From: Morganella morganii
Lineage (GTDB): Bacteria > Pseudomonadota > Gammaproteobacteria > Enterobacterales > Enterobacteriaceae
Reading direction: 5' to 3'
Assembly: GCF_003996855.1 (NCBI RefSeq)
Contig: NZ_NRQY01000001.1
Span: 2,476,205 to 2,500,362 of the forward strand
Length of the DNA: 24,158 nucleotides
The position numbers and the translations under genes are program-made. How positions within the stretch are numbered: the stretch's first letter is position 1; the number at the start of each line of letters is the position of its first letter. The notes under the pieces were generated by a model. The model was not told the origin of the DNA and searched no databases. It saw only the letters and a program-made list of their open reading frames with translations. Shown one piece after another: positions 15,487 to 24,158 of this stretch.

Positions 15487-16866
15487 TCACACCAGTTTCA
15501 GCCGGACTTTGGCGTTACTGATGGCCGCAGCCACCTGCTCCGGAGAAACACCGCCTTTCGCACAGCGTTTTTCCAGACAGGACTGGAGTGACAGGATGTC
15601 ATACACATCCAGTGCAATCACCGGGCTGAATTCCTGCAATTCTGTCAGCGGCATTTCTTCCAGCGCCGCGCCTTTTGCTATCGCGCCGACCACCACTTCA
15701 CCGACAATGTGGTGCGCCTCGCGGAACGGAACACCTTTTGCCACCAGGTAATCCGCCAGCTCTGTCGCGTTGGCATAGCCCTGTTTGGCCGCTTCCTCGC
15801 AGCGCAGACGTTTCACCTGAATACCTTCCAGCACTAATGCCGCCATATGCAGGCAGTCCAGCCAGCTGTCGAGTGCATCAAACAGCCCCTCTTTGTCTTC
15901 CTGCATATCTTTGTTATAGGCGAGCGGCAGGCCTTTGAGGGTCATCATCATACCGGTCAGCGCGCCCTGCACCCGGCCGCATTTACCACGGATAAGCTCA
16001 AGGGCGTCCGGGTTCTTTTTCTGCGGCATCAGGGAGGAGCCGGAGGTGACACGGTCAGATAATTCAATAAACGCCGCTTCGCCGCTGTTGAAGAAAATCA
16101 TATCTTCAGCAAAACGGGAGAGATGCACCATGCTGATCGCCGCATCACTGAGCAGTTCCAGCACATGGTCGCGATCAGACACACTGTCGAGGCTGTTACG
16201 GGTCGCACCCGCAAATCCCAGCCAGCCGGCCAGCTGTTCCCGGTCGATGGCATACGCCGTTCCGGCCAGCGCACCCGAGCCGAGCGGACTGTAATCAAAA
16301 CGCGCGAGGGCATCGCGGACACGGCTTTCATCCCGCGCCAGCATTTCACTGTACGCCAGGCACCAGTGGGCAAATGTCACCGGCTGCGCCCGCTGTAAAT
16401 GGGTATAACCCGGCATCACCGCATCCTGATTCTGCTCTGCCGTCAGCACCAGCGCCTGCTGTAATTCCTGTAATGCCGCGAGGATCTGGCTGACAGCTTC
16501 TTTGCACCACAGCTTTAAATCGGTCGCCACCTGGTCGTTACGGCTGCGTCCGGTGTGGAGTTTTTTCCCCAGGTCGCCGACTTTGCCGATCAGTTTGCCT
16601 TCCACCCAACTGTGGATATCTTCCGCATCACTGCGCAGAATGGCACGCGGATCGGCCTGCACTTCCGCCAGCAGCTCATTCAGTGCCTGCTCCAGTGCCG
16701 CCTGCTCCTGTGCGGTCAGCACATTGACAGTCACCAGTGCTTTCGACCAGGCTACAGAGCCGGTGATGTCCTGCTCCGCCAGACGATAGTCGAATCTCAG
16801 CGAATCGTTGAATTGTTTGAACCGTTGATCTGCTTCCTGACTGAAGCGTCCGCCCCACAGTGCCAT
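15487..16866 (-). CDS. argH: argininosuccinate lyase ArgH
   Basis: The last step of arginine synthesis: argininosuccinate to arginine plus fumarate. The start [16 protein letters not shown] at 16866 gives 459 aa (457 in E. coli) with an AGGGA site; the frame stays open 16 codons further upstream without support. Visible are the [12 protein letters not shown] motif, the catalytic-base region [17 protein letters not shown], and the fumarase/lyase superfamily signature [15 protein letters not shown] that carries the catalytic Ser. It is last in the argCBGH operon, 81 bp after argG, and expected to be repressed by ArgR from the argC-argE region. Confidence 0.97.
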   Translation of the reverse strand: MALWGGRFSQEADQRFKQFNDSLRFDYRLAEQDITGSVAWSKALVTVNVLTAQEQAALEQALNELLAEVQADPRAILRSDAEDIHSWVEGKLIGKVGDLGKKLHTGRSRNDQVATDLKLWCKEAVSQILAALQELQQALVLTAEQNQDAVMPGYTHLQRAQPVTFAHWCLAYSEMLARDESRVRDALARFDYSPLGSGALAGTAYAIDREQLAGWLGFAGATRNSLDSVSDRDHVLELLSDAAISMVHLSRFAEDMIFFNSGEAAFIELSDRVTSGSSLMPQKKNPDALELIRGKCGRVQGALTGMMMTLKGLPLAYNKDMQEDKEGLFDALDSWLDCLHMAALVLEGIQVKRLRCEEAAKQGYANATELADYLVAKGVPFREAHHIVGEVVVGAIAKGAALEEMPLTELQEFSPVIALDVYDILSLQSCLEKRCAKGGVSPEQVAAAISNAKVRLKLV

Positions 16867-16947
16867 ACTTTTTCCCTTTCTTTCTGTTTGTGATGATAAA
16901 TCAGTCTGATACACGTCCCTGTGCCTAATATCCTTGTCTCCCGCCGG

Positions 16948-18171
16948 TTATTTCTGTGCTTTCAGCGCACGTATCCGCGAGGAGAGTGAATACAGACGGA
17001 TAAAGCCGCCCGCATGGCTGTGGTCATACACGTCATCTTCGCCGAACGTGGCGAATTCTTCAGAGTAAAGGCTGTTGGCAGACTGTTTCTGAATTGCCGT
17101 AACCTGTCCTTTATACAGTTTCAGCACGACTTCACCGCTGACCTCTTCCGCCAGGGAATCTGCTGCTGCCTGAATGGATTTACGCAGCGGGGCAAACCAG
17201 CGGCCGTCATATACCACATAGGACATTTCCAGACCAATCTGCTGACGCCATTTGAAACTGTCACGGTCGAGGATGATCTCTTCCAGTCCGCGCAGTGCCG
17301 CCATCATGATGGTTCCTCCCGGGGTTTCGTAACAACCACGGGATTTCATGCCCACCAGCCGGTTTTCCACAATATCGATCCGGCCGATACCGTGTTTCGC
17401 GCCCAGTTCATTGAGTGCATTCAGGCAGTTATACGGTGACAGTGCTTTACCGTTCACGCCGGTGACTTCACCGGCGCTGATGGTCACAGTGACCAGCTCC
17501 GGCTGATCCGGGGCTTCCTGCGGATCAGCTGTCCATACCCAGCAATCGGCATTCGACTGATTCCACGGGCTTTCCAGCACGCCACCCTCGGTGGAGATAT
17601 GCCAGGCGTTTTCATCACGGCTGTAGATTTTTTCCAGGGACGCGGTGGTCGGGATATTACGGACTTTCAGGTAATCCAGCAGCGCCTCACGGGAACGCAG
17701 ATCCCATTCACGCCACGGCGCAATGACTTTCAGCTGAGGCGCCAGCGCGGTGTAGGTTCCCTCAAAACGCACCTGGTCATTCCCTTTACCGGTCGCGCCG
17801 TGTGCCAGTGCATCCGCACCAACTTTCAGTGCCAGCTCCACCTGTGCTTTAGCGATAATCGGCCGCGCCATGGAGGTGCCCAGCAGATATTTACCTTCAT
17901 ACAGTGCGCCGCTCTTCAGCACCGGATAGACAAAATCTTTGATAAATTCTTCGCGCAGATCGACGACATAGCAGGAAGATGCCCCGGAGTTCAGTGCTTT
18001 CTGCTCGACACCGTCGAGATCTTCCGCGCTCTGGCCGATATTGGCGACAAATGCCACCACTTCACAGTTATCATAATGCTCTTTCAGCCACGGAATAATG
18101 GCCGATGTATCCAGACCGCCGGAGTAAGCCAGTACGATTTTTTTAATACCTGTCTTTTTTGCCTCTGTCAT
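16948..18171 (-). CDS. argG: argininosuccinate synthase ArgG (short type)
   Basis: Condenses citrulline and aspartate using ATP. The ATP-pyrophosphatase P-loop AYSGGLDTS is at the N-terminus, followed by [25 protein letters not shown] and the citrulline/aspartate-binding region ([15 protein letters not shown]). It has 407 aa, the length of the widespread ArgG form; E. coli has a longer (447 aa) divergent form encoded elsewhere. Its place between argB and argH matches Vibrio- and Yersinia-like clusters and completes the citrulline-to-arginine steps in one operon. The ribosome site is AAGGACAGGG. Confidence 0.96.
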   Translation of the reverse strand: MTEAKKTGIKKIVLAYSGGLDTSAIIPWLKEHYDNCEVVAFVANIGQSAEDLDGVEQKALNSGASSCYVVDLREEFIKDFVYPVLKSGALYEGKYLLGTSMARPIIAKAQVELALKVGADALAHGATGKGNDQVRFEGTYTALAPQLKVIAPWREWDLRSREALLDYLKVRNIPTTASLEKIYSRDENAWHISTEGGVLESPWNQSNADCWVWTADPQEAPDQPELVTVTISAGEVTGVNGKALSPYNCLNALNELGAKHGIGRIDIVENRLVGMKSRGCYETPGGTIMMAALRGLEEIILDRDSFKWRQQIGLEMSYVVYDGRWFAPLRKSIQAAADSLAEEVSGEVVLKLYKGQVTAIQKQSANSLYSEEFATFGEDDVYDHSHAGGFIRLYSLSSRIRALKAQK

Positions 18172-18240
18172 AACCCTGTCCTTTCAGTAAATGTTATCCG
18201 CCGCAGCGGAGTGATTCTGCCAATGTGCTGATAATCCGGA

Positions 18241-19014
18241 TTACGCGGAAATCCGCGTGCCGATAGCTTCGCCATCAAATAATAAATGCAGTTGATCCGC
18301 ATGACGCCAGGAGGCAATATCCACCGGCCGCCCCAGTGTGGCAGCGGCTTCCAGCGCCGCATTCACTTTCACAATCATGCCGTCAGTGATAATGCCGTCG
18401 TCGATCATTTTCTGTGCATGTACACCATCGAGTGCTTTGATTTTCTGGCCTTTGCCGTCCAGGATGCCGCTGACATCCGACAGCAGTACCAGATCCGCGC
18501 CCAGCGTTTCCGCAATGGCGGTGGCCGCCTGATCCGCATTCACATTCATCAGCAACCCGTCTTCCGTGATACCGATAGAGCTGACGACCGGCAGAAAACC
18601 GTTGCTCAGTAACAGATTCAGCAGTACCGGGCTGCCCGGCGCGGCTTTGCCGACATGGCCCAGCTCGTCACTTAATGGTGTGACTTTCACACTCTGACCA
18701 TCCCCGAGACACAAACCGGTGCCGTTAAGCTGATAACGGGTCGCCCACGCCAGCAGTGTTTTGTTGGCACTGCCCGCCAGCGCGCCGGTGATAATATCTA
18801 TCTGATCCGCCGGGGTAACGCGCAGTCCCTGCTTTTTCACCACCGGTAACTGTAATCTCGCCATCAGTTCATCCACCACGCAGCCGCCGCCGTGAACGAT
18901 GACAATACGGCGGTTATTCGACGCTCGGTATGCGGCCAGTGCGGTGAACAGACGCCCCAGCGCTTCTTCGCTGTCCAGTAACACACCGCCTAATTTGATG
19001 ACTAATGGTTCCAT
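18241..19014 (-). CDS. argB: acetylglutamate kinase ArgB
   Basis: Phosphorylates N-acetylglutamate, the second step of the acetylated arginine pathway. It has 257 aa (258 in E. coli). The amino-acid kinase motifs are clear: [15 protein letters not shown] with the phosphate-binding Lys, [34 protein letters not shown] and [14 protein letters not shown], then [17 protein letters not shown]. It lacks the N-terminal helix of arginine-inhibited kinases, so feedback control is expected at acetylglutamate synthase instead. It lies 42 bp after argC and 69 bp before argG. Confidence 0.97.
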   Translation of the reverse strand: MEPLVIKLGGVLLDSEEALGRLFTALAAYRASNNRRIVIVHGGGCVVDELMARLQLPVVKKQGLRVTPADQIDIITGALAGSANKTLLAWATRYQLNGTGLCLGDGQSVKVTPLSDELGHVGKAAPGSPVLLNLLLSNGFLPVVSSIGITEDGLLMNVNADQAATAIAETLGADLVLLSDVSGILDGKGQKIKALDGVHAQKMIDDGIITDGMIVKVNAALEAAATLGRPVDIASWRHADQLHLLFDGEAIGTRISA

Positions 19015-19056
19015 TTCCGTTTTCCATCAGATAAAAGAGTGAGTCGTGCTGTCTGC

Positions 19057-20067
19057 TTACTGTGGGAGCAGTGACAGCGTTTCATTAAAGCCAAAACGAA
19101 TATTCATGCACTGAACCGCCTGAGCGGCAGCCCCTTTGAGCAGATTATCCTCTGCACCAACGACAATCAGATGATCCCCCTGCACGGCAAAGCCCAGGTC
19201 GCAGAACGGCTGGCCGACAACCGCATTCAGTGCCGGTACGCCGTGGTCATACACCCGCACCAGCGGTTTGTCGTCATAGGCGTTATGATAGGCCGCGCTG
19301 ACCTGCTCTGAGGTTACCCCGCTTTTCAGTTTGCAGGTGATAGTTGCCAGAATTCCGCGCTTAAAATTGCCGAGATGCGGGGTAAAGATCACCTGTGTGC
19401 CGAGGTGTGCGGCAATTTCCGGCTGGTGCCGGTGAGTAAACAGCCCGTAGGGTTGCAGACTCACCTCACAAAAACTGTTATTCAGCGCGGCTTTACGCCC
19501 CGCGCCGCTCACGCCGCTGGTGGCATTAATAACCGGCCATTGGGTCAGATCCAGCAACGCATTATCCAGCAGCGGTTTCAGAGCCAGCTGGGATACCGTC
19601 GGATAACAGCCCGGCACCGCAATCAGCTGCGCGGTGCGGATTTTGTCATGCTGCCATTCCGCCAGCCCGTACACGGCCTGTGCCAATAAGGCGGTATGTT
19701 TGTGTTCAAATCCGTAGTATTGTGGGTAAAAATTATCCTGCTGAACACGGTAAGCGCCTGAAAGATCAAATACCGCGCAGCCTGCCGCAAGGAAAACCGG
19801 CACGAGGTCATGGCTGACTGCATGAGCGGTTGCCAGGAATACCACATCAGTATTTTGTGCAGCGGCAGCCGGGTCTGTCAGCGGCTCCAGCGGTAAATCC
19901 ACCAGGCCTCTGAACTGCGGGTGCAGATCCGAAAAACATTTTCCGGCATCGGCACTGCCGGCAGACACCATCAGGCCGGTCAGTTCCGTCTGCGGGTGGC
20001 GCTGGATATAAGCGGCAAGCTCTGCACCGGTATATCCGCTGGCACCGATAATCAGCGTTTTCAACAT
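19057..20067 (-). CDS. argC: N-acetyl-gamma-glutamyl-phosphate reductase ArgC
   Basis: NADPH-dependent reduction of acetylglutamyl phosphate to the semialdehyde. It has 336 aa (334 in E. coli). The Rossmann motif is [16 protein letters not shown], the catalytic Cys lies in [13 protein letters not shown] (about residue 155), and [11 protein letters not shown] holds the catalytic His region. It is the first gene of the leftward argCBGH operon and divergent from argE across a 97-bp control region with two ARG boxes. Confidence 0.97.
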   Translation of the reverse strand: MLKTLIIGASGYTGAELAAYIQRHPQTELTGLMVSAGSADAGKCFSDLHPQFRGLVDLPLEPLTDPAAAAQNTDVVFLATAHAVSHDLVPVFLAAGCAVFDLSGAYRVQQDNFYPQYYGFEHKHTALLAQAVYGLAEWQHDKIRTAQLIAVPGCYPTVSQLALKPLLDNALLDLTQWPVINATSGVSGAGRKAALNNSFCEVSLQPYGLFTHRHQPEIAAHLGTQVIFTPHLGNFKRGILATITCKLKSGVTSEQVSAAYHNAYDDKPLVRVYDHGVPALNAVVGQPFCDLGFAVQGDHLIVVGAEDNLLKGAAAQAVQCMNIRFGFNETLSLLPQ

Positions 20068-20100
20068 AAGTTATCTTCACCTTGTACCTGAAACACAAAC

Positions 20101-20139
20101 AATGTATTTTTATTCACATAAACTGCATGAATATTGATA
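20101..20139. promoter_or_regulatory. double ARG box (ArgR operator) between argC and argE
   Basis: Box 1 AATGTATTTTTATTCACA (20101-20118) and box 2 ACTGCATGAATATTGATA (20122-20139) each fit the 18-bp consensus wnTGAATwwwwATTCAnw at 8 or more of the 10 core positions. They are separated by exactly 3 bp, the usual spacing of E. coli operator pairs. Arginine-bound ArgR hexamer should repress both divergent promoters. Confidence 0.88.
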
Positions 20140-20164
20140 CTATTATGACTAAAGGCTGTCAACA

Positions 20165-21325
20165 GTGAATATTAAATTACCTGCATTTATTGAGATTTAT
20201 CGTCAGCTCATCGCGGCGCCTTCCATCAGTTCCACGGAAGCGGAATCCGATCAGAGCAATGAAACTGTGATCAATCTGCTGGCGACCTGGTTTGAAACTC
20301 TGGGCTTTGATGTTGAAGTGCAACCTGTCCCGGAAACGCGCGGCAAATTCAATCTGCTTGCCAGTCTCGGCGATGGTGACGGCGGTCTGCTGCTGTGCGG
20401 TCACACCGATACCGTGCCGTTTGATGAAGGACGCTGGAGCAAAGATCCTTTCACTCTGACAGAGCAGAACAACAAGCTGTACGGGCTGGGAACGGCGGAT
20501 ATGAAAGGTTTTTTCGCCTTTATCCTCGATGCGCTGCGTGATATCAGTGTGAAGGATTTACAGCACCCGCTCTATATCCTCGCCACCGCAGATGAAGAAA
20601 CCACCATGGCCGGGGCGCGCTATTTTGCCGCCAACGCCGCTATCTGCCCGTCTTTTGCCATTATCGGCGAACCCACGTCGTTACAACCGGTACGGGCACA
20701 TAAAGGCCATCTCTCCAATGCTATCCGTATTACCGGCCAGTCCGGCCACTCCAGTGATCCGGAGCGCGGCGTTAATGCGATTGAGCTGATGAATGAATCC
20801 ATCACTCACCTGATGTCACTGCGTAATGAGCTGAAAGAAAAATTCAATAACCCGGCATTTGTGATCCCGTATCCGACCATGAATTTCGGTCATATTCACG
20901 GTGGTGATGCGGCAAACCGTATCTGTGGCTGCTGTGAATTACATATGGATATCCGCCCGCTGCCGGGTATGACCCTCAGTGATATCGATGATATGCTCAA
21001 TGCGACGCTGGAACCGGTGAAACAGCGCTGGCCGGGACGGCTGGCGATTGAGGAGCTGCACGCGCCGATCCCGGGTTACGCCTGCCCGACGGATCATAAA
21101 ATGGTCGGCGTGATTGAAAATCTGCTCGGCGAAAAAGCCCAGACCGTCAATTACTGTACGGAAGCGCCGTTTATTCAGGATCTGTGCCCGACCCTGGTGC
21201 TCGGTCCCGGTTCGATTGAACAGGCGCATCAGCCGGATGAGTTTCTCGAAACCCGCTTCATTGAGCCGACCCGTGAACTGCTGACTCAGCTCGTCACCCA
21301 TTTCTGCTGTAAAGACCCGGAATAA
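20165..21325 (+). CDS. argE: acetylornithine deacetylase ArgE
   Basis: An M20-family metal hydrolase releasing ornithine from N-acetylornithine, so this organism uses the linear arginine pathway. It has 386 aa (383 in E. coli). The start is GTG at 20165, aligned with E. coli MKNKLPPFIEIY, with an AAAGG site 9 nt upstream. Metal ligands and catalytic residues are in GHTDTVPFD (His, Asp), [11 protein letters not shown] (Asp), [11 protein letters not shown] (catalytic Glu pair) and the C-terminal [13 protein letters not shown] (His). It is followed by a hairpin terminator and then the metF control region. Confidence 0.97.
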   Translation: MNIKLPAFIEIYRQLIAAPSISSTEAESDQSNETVINLLATWFETLGFDVEVQPVPETRGKFNLLASLGDGDGGLLLCGHTDTVPFDEGRWSKDPFTLTEQNNKLYGLGTADMKGFFAFILDALRDISVKDLQHPLYILATADEETTMAGARYFAANAAICPSFAIIGEPTSLQPVRAHKGHLSNAIRITGQSGHSSDPERGVNAIELMNESITHLMSLRNELKEKFNNPAFVIPYPTMNFGHIHGGDAANRICGCCELHMDIRPLPGMTLSDIDDMLNATLEPVKQRWPGRLAIEELHAPIPGYACPTDHKMVGVIENLLGEKAQTVNYCTEAPFIQDLCPTLVLGPGSIEQAHQPDEFLETRFIEPTRELLTQLVTHFCCKDPE

Positions 21326-21333
21326 TCCTCTCA

Positions 21334-21354
21334 GCGGACAGCCAGCCTGTCCGC
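21334..21354 (+). terminator. hairpin terminator after argE
   Basis: GCGGACAG and CTGTCCGC form a perfect 8-bp stem with loop CCAGC, starting 9 nt after the argE stop. The downstream sequence CGTCTTCTCTC is pyrimidine-rich but not a clean T-run. Confidence 0.65.
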
Positions 21355-21462
21355 CGTCTTCTCTCATCATGACAATCTTTCATACAGTGTGTGAGAAAAC
21401 CTCACCCGCACTGTGACAATTAGTGGTTGACGTTTAACCAATTCATCCCTTAATCTACATCC

Positions 21463-21494
21463 AGACGTCTAAACGTATAGACATTTAAACAATC
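21463..21494. promoter_or_regulatory. MetJ operator (tandem met boxes) of metF
   Basis: Four contiguous 8-mers AGACGTCT, AAACGTAT, AGACATTT and AAACAATC approach the met box consensus AGACGTCT; the first is perfect and the fourth weak. S-adenosylmethionine-bound MetJ dimers bind such arrays side by side and repress met genes. A -35-like TTGACG lies just upstream at 21427-21432. The array is unusually far (about 170 bp) from the metF start because of the ERIC insertion. Confidence 0.9.
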
Positions 21495-21508
21495 ACGTGC
21501 CGGGATAT

Positions 21509-21632
21509 ATACCCAACGTCATTCAGGATGCAGGCAGGCGGCAAGGGAAGACAGACGGGGAGCATACATAGGTATGTGACCCGGCTGGCTGAGTGCAGCC
21601 AACGAACCTGCAGTTTGAATGAATAAGGGTAT
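21509..21632. repeat. ERIC (IRU) repeat in the metF leader
   Basis: About 124 bp bounded by the inverted ends ATACCC and GGGTAT. It contains GGAGCATACATAGGTATGTG, the central ERIC stem (CATACATA/TATGTG), and GCAGCCAACGAACCTGCAG, matching the ERIC consensus I recall (GGAGCTTACATAAGTAAGTG; GCAGCCAACGCACATGCAG). Both are diverged copies of the same non-coding element family. It lies between the MetJ operator and metF and so should be transcribed as part of the 5' leader. Confidence 0.88.
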
Positions 21633-21651
21633 TTGCACCACGGACGGATGA

Positions 21652-22566
<915 letters not shown>

Positions 22567-22572
22567 AAAAGA

Positions 22573-22615
22573 TAACGATATCATTGAATAATCAGTGATA
22601 TCGTTAAATTATTTT
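22573..22615 (+). terminator. intrinsic terminator after metF
   Basis: TAACGATATCATTGA pairs with TCAGTGATATCGTTA (15 bp with one G-U) around an ATAA loop at 22588-22591, followed by AATTATTTT. It begins 7 nt after the metF stop. Confidence 0.85.
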
Positions 22616-22770
22616 GTATTTGTCATTATTTTTTACCATTAACAACCCAAAACAACCGAAATATAACTCCCCTCCGGAAGATCTTTCTTTTTATCCGCAA
22701 TTGTTATATTTCACTTATGTACCACTACCGTACTTCCTGCATAATACCCGGCAAACAGGCTGTAAAAATC

Positions 22771-22905
22771 TTAAGAATTTTTATTTTTTTCACTCTCTCT
22801 CAGTGTGATGCTTGTCGTCACAGATATCAGCAGGCCGGAAGCCACATGATAAATGGCGAAATTAAACAGTGGTTTCAATGATTTCTCATAAACTAAAATA
22901 CAAGG
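22771..22905 (-). pseudogene. possible relic of a membrane transporter C-terminus
   Basis: Read leftward there is an open stretch of about 45 codons encoding KPLFNFAIYHVASGLLISVT followed by TSITLRESEKNKNS and a stop at 22771-22773. That looks like a last transmembrane helix with a charged tail, comparable to the end of the MFS protein at 12949. No start codon or upstream domain remains, since the ClpP-like gene begins at 22913. The surrounding gap 22616-22912 holds nothing else I can call. Chance openness over this length is possible. Confidence 0.35.
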
Positions 22906-22912
22906 AGTTATT

Positions 22913-23571
22913 ATGCTGAAAATTTACACCTCACTAATTCTAGCATACGCCGCAGTATCAATTTCGGTAGTCAATGCTGCTTCTATTCAGAAAGCAGACC
23001 CGGCTAATGAAATTGCAAAAATATATTATTCTGGTGATATGAATACATCATCAATCAGCCGACTGGCCAGTATTTTTGATGAAATTAATAAAAACTCAGA
23101 TACTAAGAGGATTTATTTATACATTAATAGCTATGGGGGGATATGGACGCAGGGTTAATGGCATCAGCGGTAATTAAAAGCTCAAGAATCCCTGTAACCA
23201 CGGTAGCCATGTCAACAGTTGGCTCATCAGCGACTATCATGTTTTGCGCAGCGGAGGACAGGCGTTCCTTACCTGATGGGTATATTTACCTTCACCCGTC
23301 ATTTATTAATTACAATGGGGATGTGAGGCCAAATAACATTCAGGAAATGAATAATGAGAGCAAAAGGTTTAATAATATGTTCAAAAAAACATATGAAACA
23401 TGCACTAATTTAACTGATGATATGATCAATAACATTCTTTATAGTGAGTCTAATCGAATTACCTACACCCCTGAAGAGGCAAAAAAAGTAAATCTTATAT
23501 CTGTCATCGATAGTAAAATCGTTGAGGCAGAGAAAAATTATTACGTTACCAATAATGAATCTGGTGGGTAA
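22913..23571 (+). pseudogene. secreted ClpP-like serine protease, split by a -1 frameshift
   Basis: Two frames together encode one ClpP/SDH-type protein. The first part (81 aa from 22913, site AAGGAG) has a signal peptide MLKIYTSLILAYAAVSISVV...NA and a ClpP start KRIYLYINSYGG. It then breaks at six G (23135-23140) and stops at 23156-23158. The second part continues as DMDAGLMASAVIKSSRIPVT, with a candidate nucleophile Ser in STVGSSATIM and His in YIYLHPSF, 23 residues apart (25 in ClpP). One extra G would give a continuous 219-aa protein reading SYGGDMDAGL. An ATG at 23143 could restart the catalytic half without a signal peptide. It may be a pseudogene, a phase-variable tract or a sequencing error. 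Substrate unknown. Confidence 0.82.
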
Positions 23572-23580
23572 CTAAATTTT

Positions 23581-23754
23581 AGCCATGGCATTGCCGCGGC
23601 GAAAGCCCGGGGAAGGAAAACGTCCATAGATCCTGCTGAGGTATATCGTCTGTATACCACTGAGAAGATGAGGGCCACGGCCATCGCCCGCCTGGTGGCG
23701 GTGAACCAACACCGCCACGGGCTGAAGGACGATACCTTTATGAAAATTCTTTAA
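23581..23754 (+). pseudogene. relic of a serine recombinase (resolvase/invertase) C-terminus
   Basis: In the same frame as the ClpP-like tail, directly after its stop, the DNA encodes HGIAAAKARGRKTSIDPAEV, YRLYTTEKMRATAIARLVAV and NQHRHGLKDD. This is the linker and helix-turn-helix end of Tn3-resolvase/Hin-type serine recombinases (compare EGIALAKAKG-RKP... ATAIARxLGVSRxTVYR). The catalytic domain is missing and the last helix appears shortened. It is clearly more G+C-rich than the flanking sequence. It probably marks the edge of a former mobile element or invertible segment. Its 3' end runs into the AhpD-like gene on the other strand. Confidence 0.75.
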
Positions 23755-24073
23755 ACGCCTTCAGCGTATTCGCCGCATACATCACAGATGGCCCGCCGCC
23801 CATAGCAACAGCCACACCCAGCGCTTCCGCCAGTTCCTGTTCTGTTACACCCAGTTCGACCAGCGTTTTGGTATGAAAACCGATACAGCCATCACAGCGG
23901 TTTGCTACCGCTATCCCTATCATAATAAGTTCTTTGGTTTTTTTATCCAGAGCCCCGTCTGCTGTACTGGCCCCCACCAGGCCGGAAAACGCTTTCATCA
24001 CTGCCGGAATATCTTTGCTCAGATCCTGCATATTGCCGGAGATCTCTTTCATTATTTCCTGATAATAAGACAT
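23738..24073 (-). CDS. AhpD-like carboxymuconolactone decarboxylase family protein
   Basis: A 111-aa all-helical protein of the AhpD/CMD family, usually a peroxidase or alkylhydroperoxidase-type disulfide enzyme. The active-site pattern is C60-DG-C63-x3-H67 in NRCDGCIGFHTKT, with the family's preceding acidic helix (DKKTKELIMIGIA). I chose the ATG at 24071-24073 with AGGGG upstream; the frame extends 7 codons to a TTG without support. Its natural partner and substrate are not visible here. The A+T-rich sequence 24095-24158 upstream probably holds its promoter and continues out of the window. Confidence 0.88.
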   Translation of the reverse strand: MSYYQEIMKEISGNMQDLSKDIPAVMKAFSGLVGASTADGALDKKTKELIMIGIAVANRCDGCIGFHTKTLVELGVTEQELAEALGVAVAMGGGPSVMYAANTLKAFKEFS

Positions 24074-24158
24074 GCTCACCCCTACGATATACAATAATAC
24101 AATATATATTTTTATATATATGACAGCAGGAATGACAATGATATTTTTTTATAAGTCA

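Noticed and set aside
16502..16893. Overlapping plus-strand open frames (95-112 codons) opposite argH
   Set aside because: They are shadows of argH codon bias in G+C-rich DNA.
17599..18231. A 210-codon plus-strand open frame across argG
   Set aside because: It is antisense to a perfectly conserved argG, has no ribosome site and its product resembles no family.
21509..21632. An insertion sequence in the metF leader
   Set aside because: It has no coding capacity; its ends and core match the ERIC repeat family instead.
22614..22808. A 64-codon plus-strand frame after metF
   Set aside because: It starts inside the metF terminator T-tract, lacks a ribosome site and has a low-complexity product.

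Overview
The window is a chromosomal segment of an enterobacterium. The proteins read as close relatives of E. coli K-12 proteins, and most genes follow the E. coli order metF, argE/argCB(G)H, oxyR, sthA, fabR, yijD, trmA, btuB, murI, rrn. Two differences point to the Morganellaceae, with Morganella morganii my best guess from memory rather than from a search: a Cbi/Nik-type nickel or cobalt transporter lies between trmA and yijD, and a short-type argG sits inside the arg cluster.

Layout. 48-104: P1 promoter of an rRNA operon leaving the window to the left. 130-2785: murI and btuB (minus), overlapping by 56 bp, with a cobalamin riboswitch and an RBS hairpin ahead of btuB. 3142-4239: trmA. 4677-7802: five-gene nickel/cobalt ECF uptake operon (nikK/cbiK, nikL/cbiL, cbiM, cbiQ, cbiO), closed by a strong bidirectional terminator. 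7864-8918: yijD and fabR. 9123-10523: sthA, convergent with oxyR (10520-11431). 11432-15424: accessory island between oxyR and argH. 15487-21325: divergent arginine regulon, argCBGH leftward and argE rightward, around a double ARG box. 21463-22566: MetJ operator, an ERIC repeat in the leader, then metF. 22616-24158: degraded accessory end with a transporter-tail relic, a frameshifted secreted ClpP-like protease, a serine-recombinase relic and an AhpD-like gene.

The oxyR-argH island is the most unusual part. It holds an A+T-rich pair, a lysozyme/transglycosylase-fold protein without a signal peptide and a small hydrophobic protein. These fit an orphan effector-immunity pair or an endolysin-holin pair. 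The pair is bracketed by a 28-bp perfect direct repeat, which is the 3' end of the neighbouring MFS transporter gene; the left copy belongs to a relic of a second transporter tail. The rest of the island is the intact MFS gene, a LuxR-type regulator and a Ner-like phage-type DNA-binding protein, with repeated CACTAA motifs between the last two.

The second notable spot is the ClpP-like gene at 22913. A run of six G where seven would restore the reading frame splits an exported serine-protease-like protein just ahead of its catalytic serine, and a recombinase relic follows directly.

The core genes serve cell-wall precursor and cobalamin supply (murI, btuB), tRNA modification (trmA), metal supply probably for urease or hydrogenase, lipid and redox control (fabR, sthA, oxyR), arginine synthesis and the folate/methionine link (metF). 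All functional names rest on sequence recognition; no database search was run.
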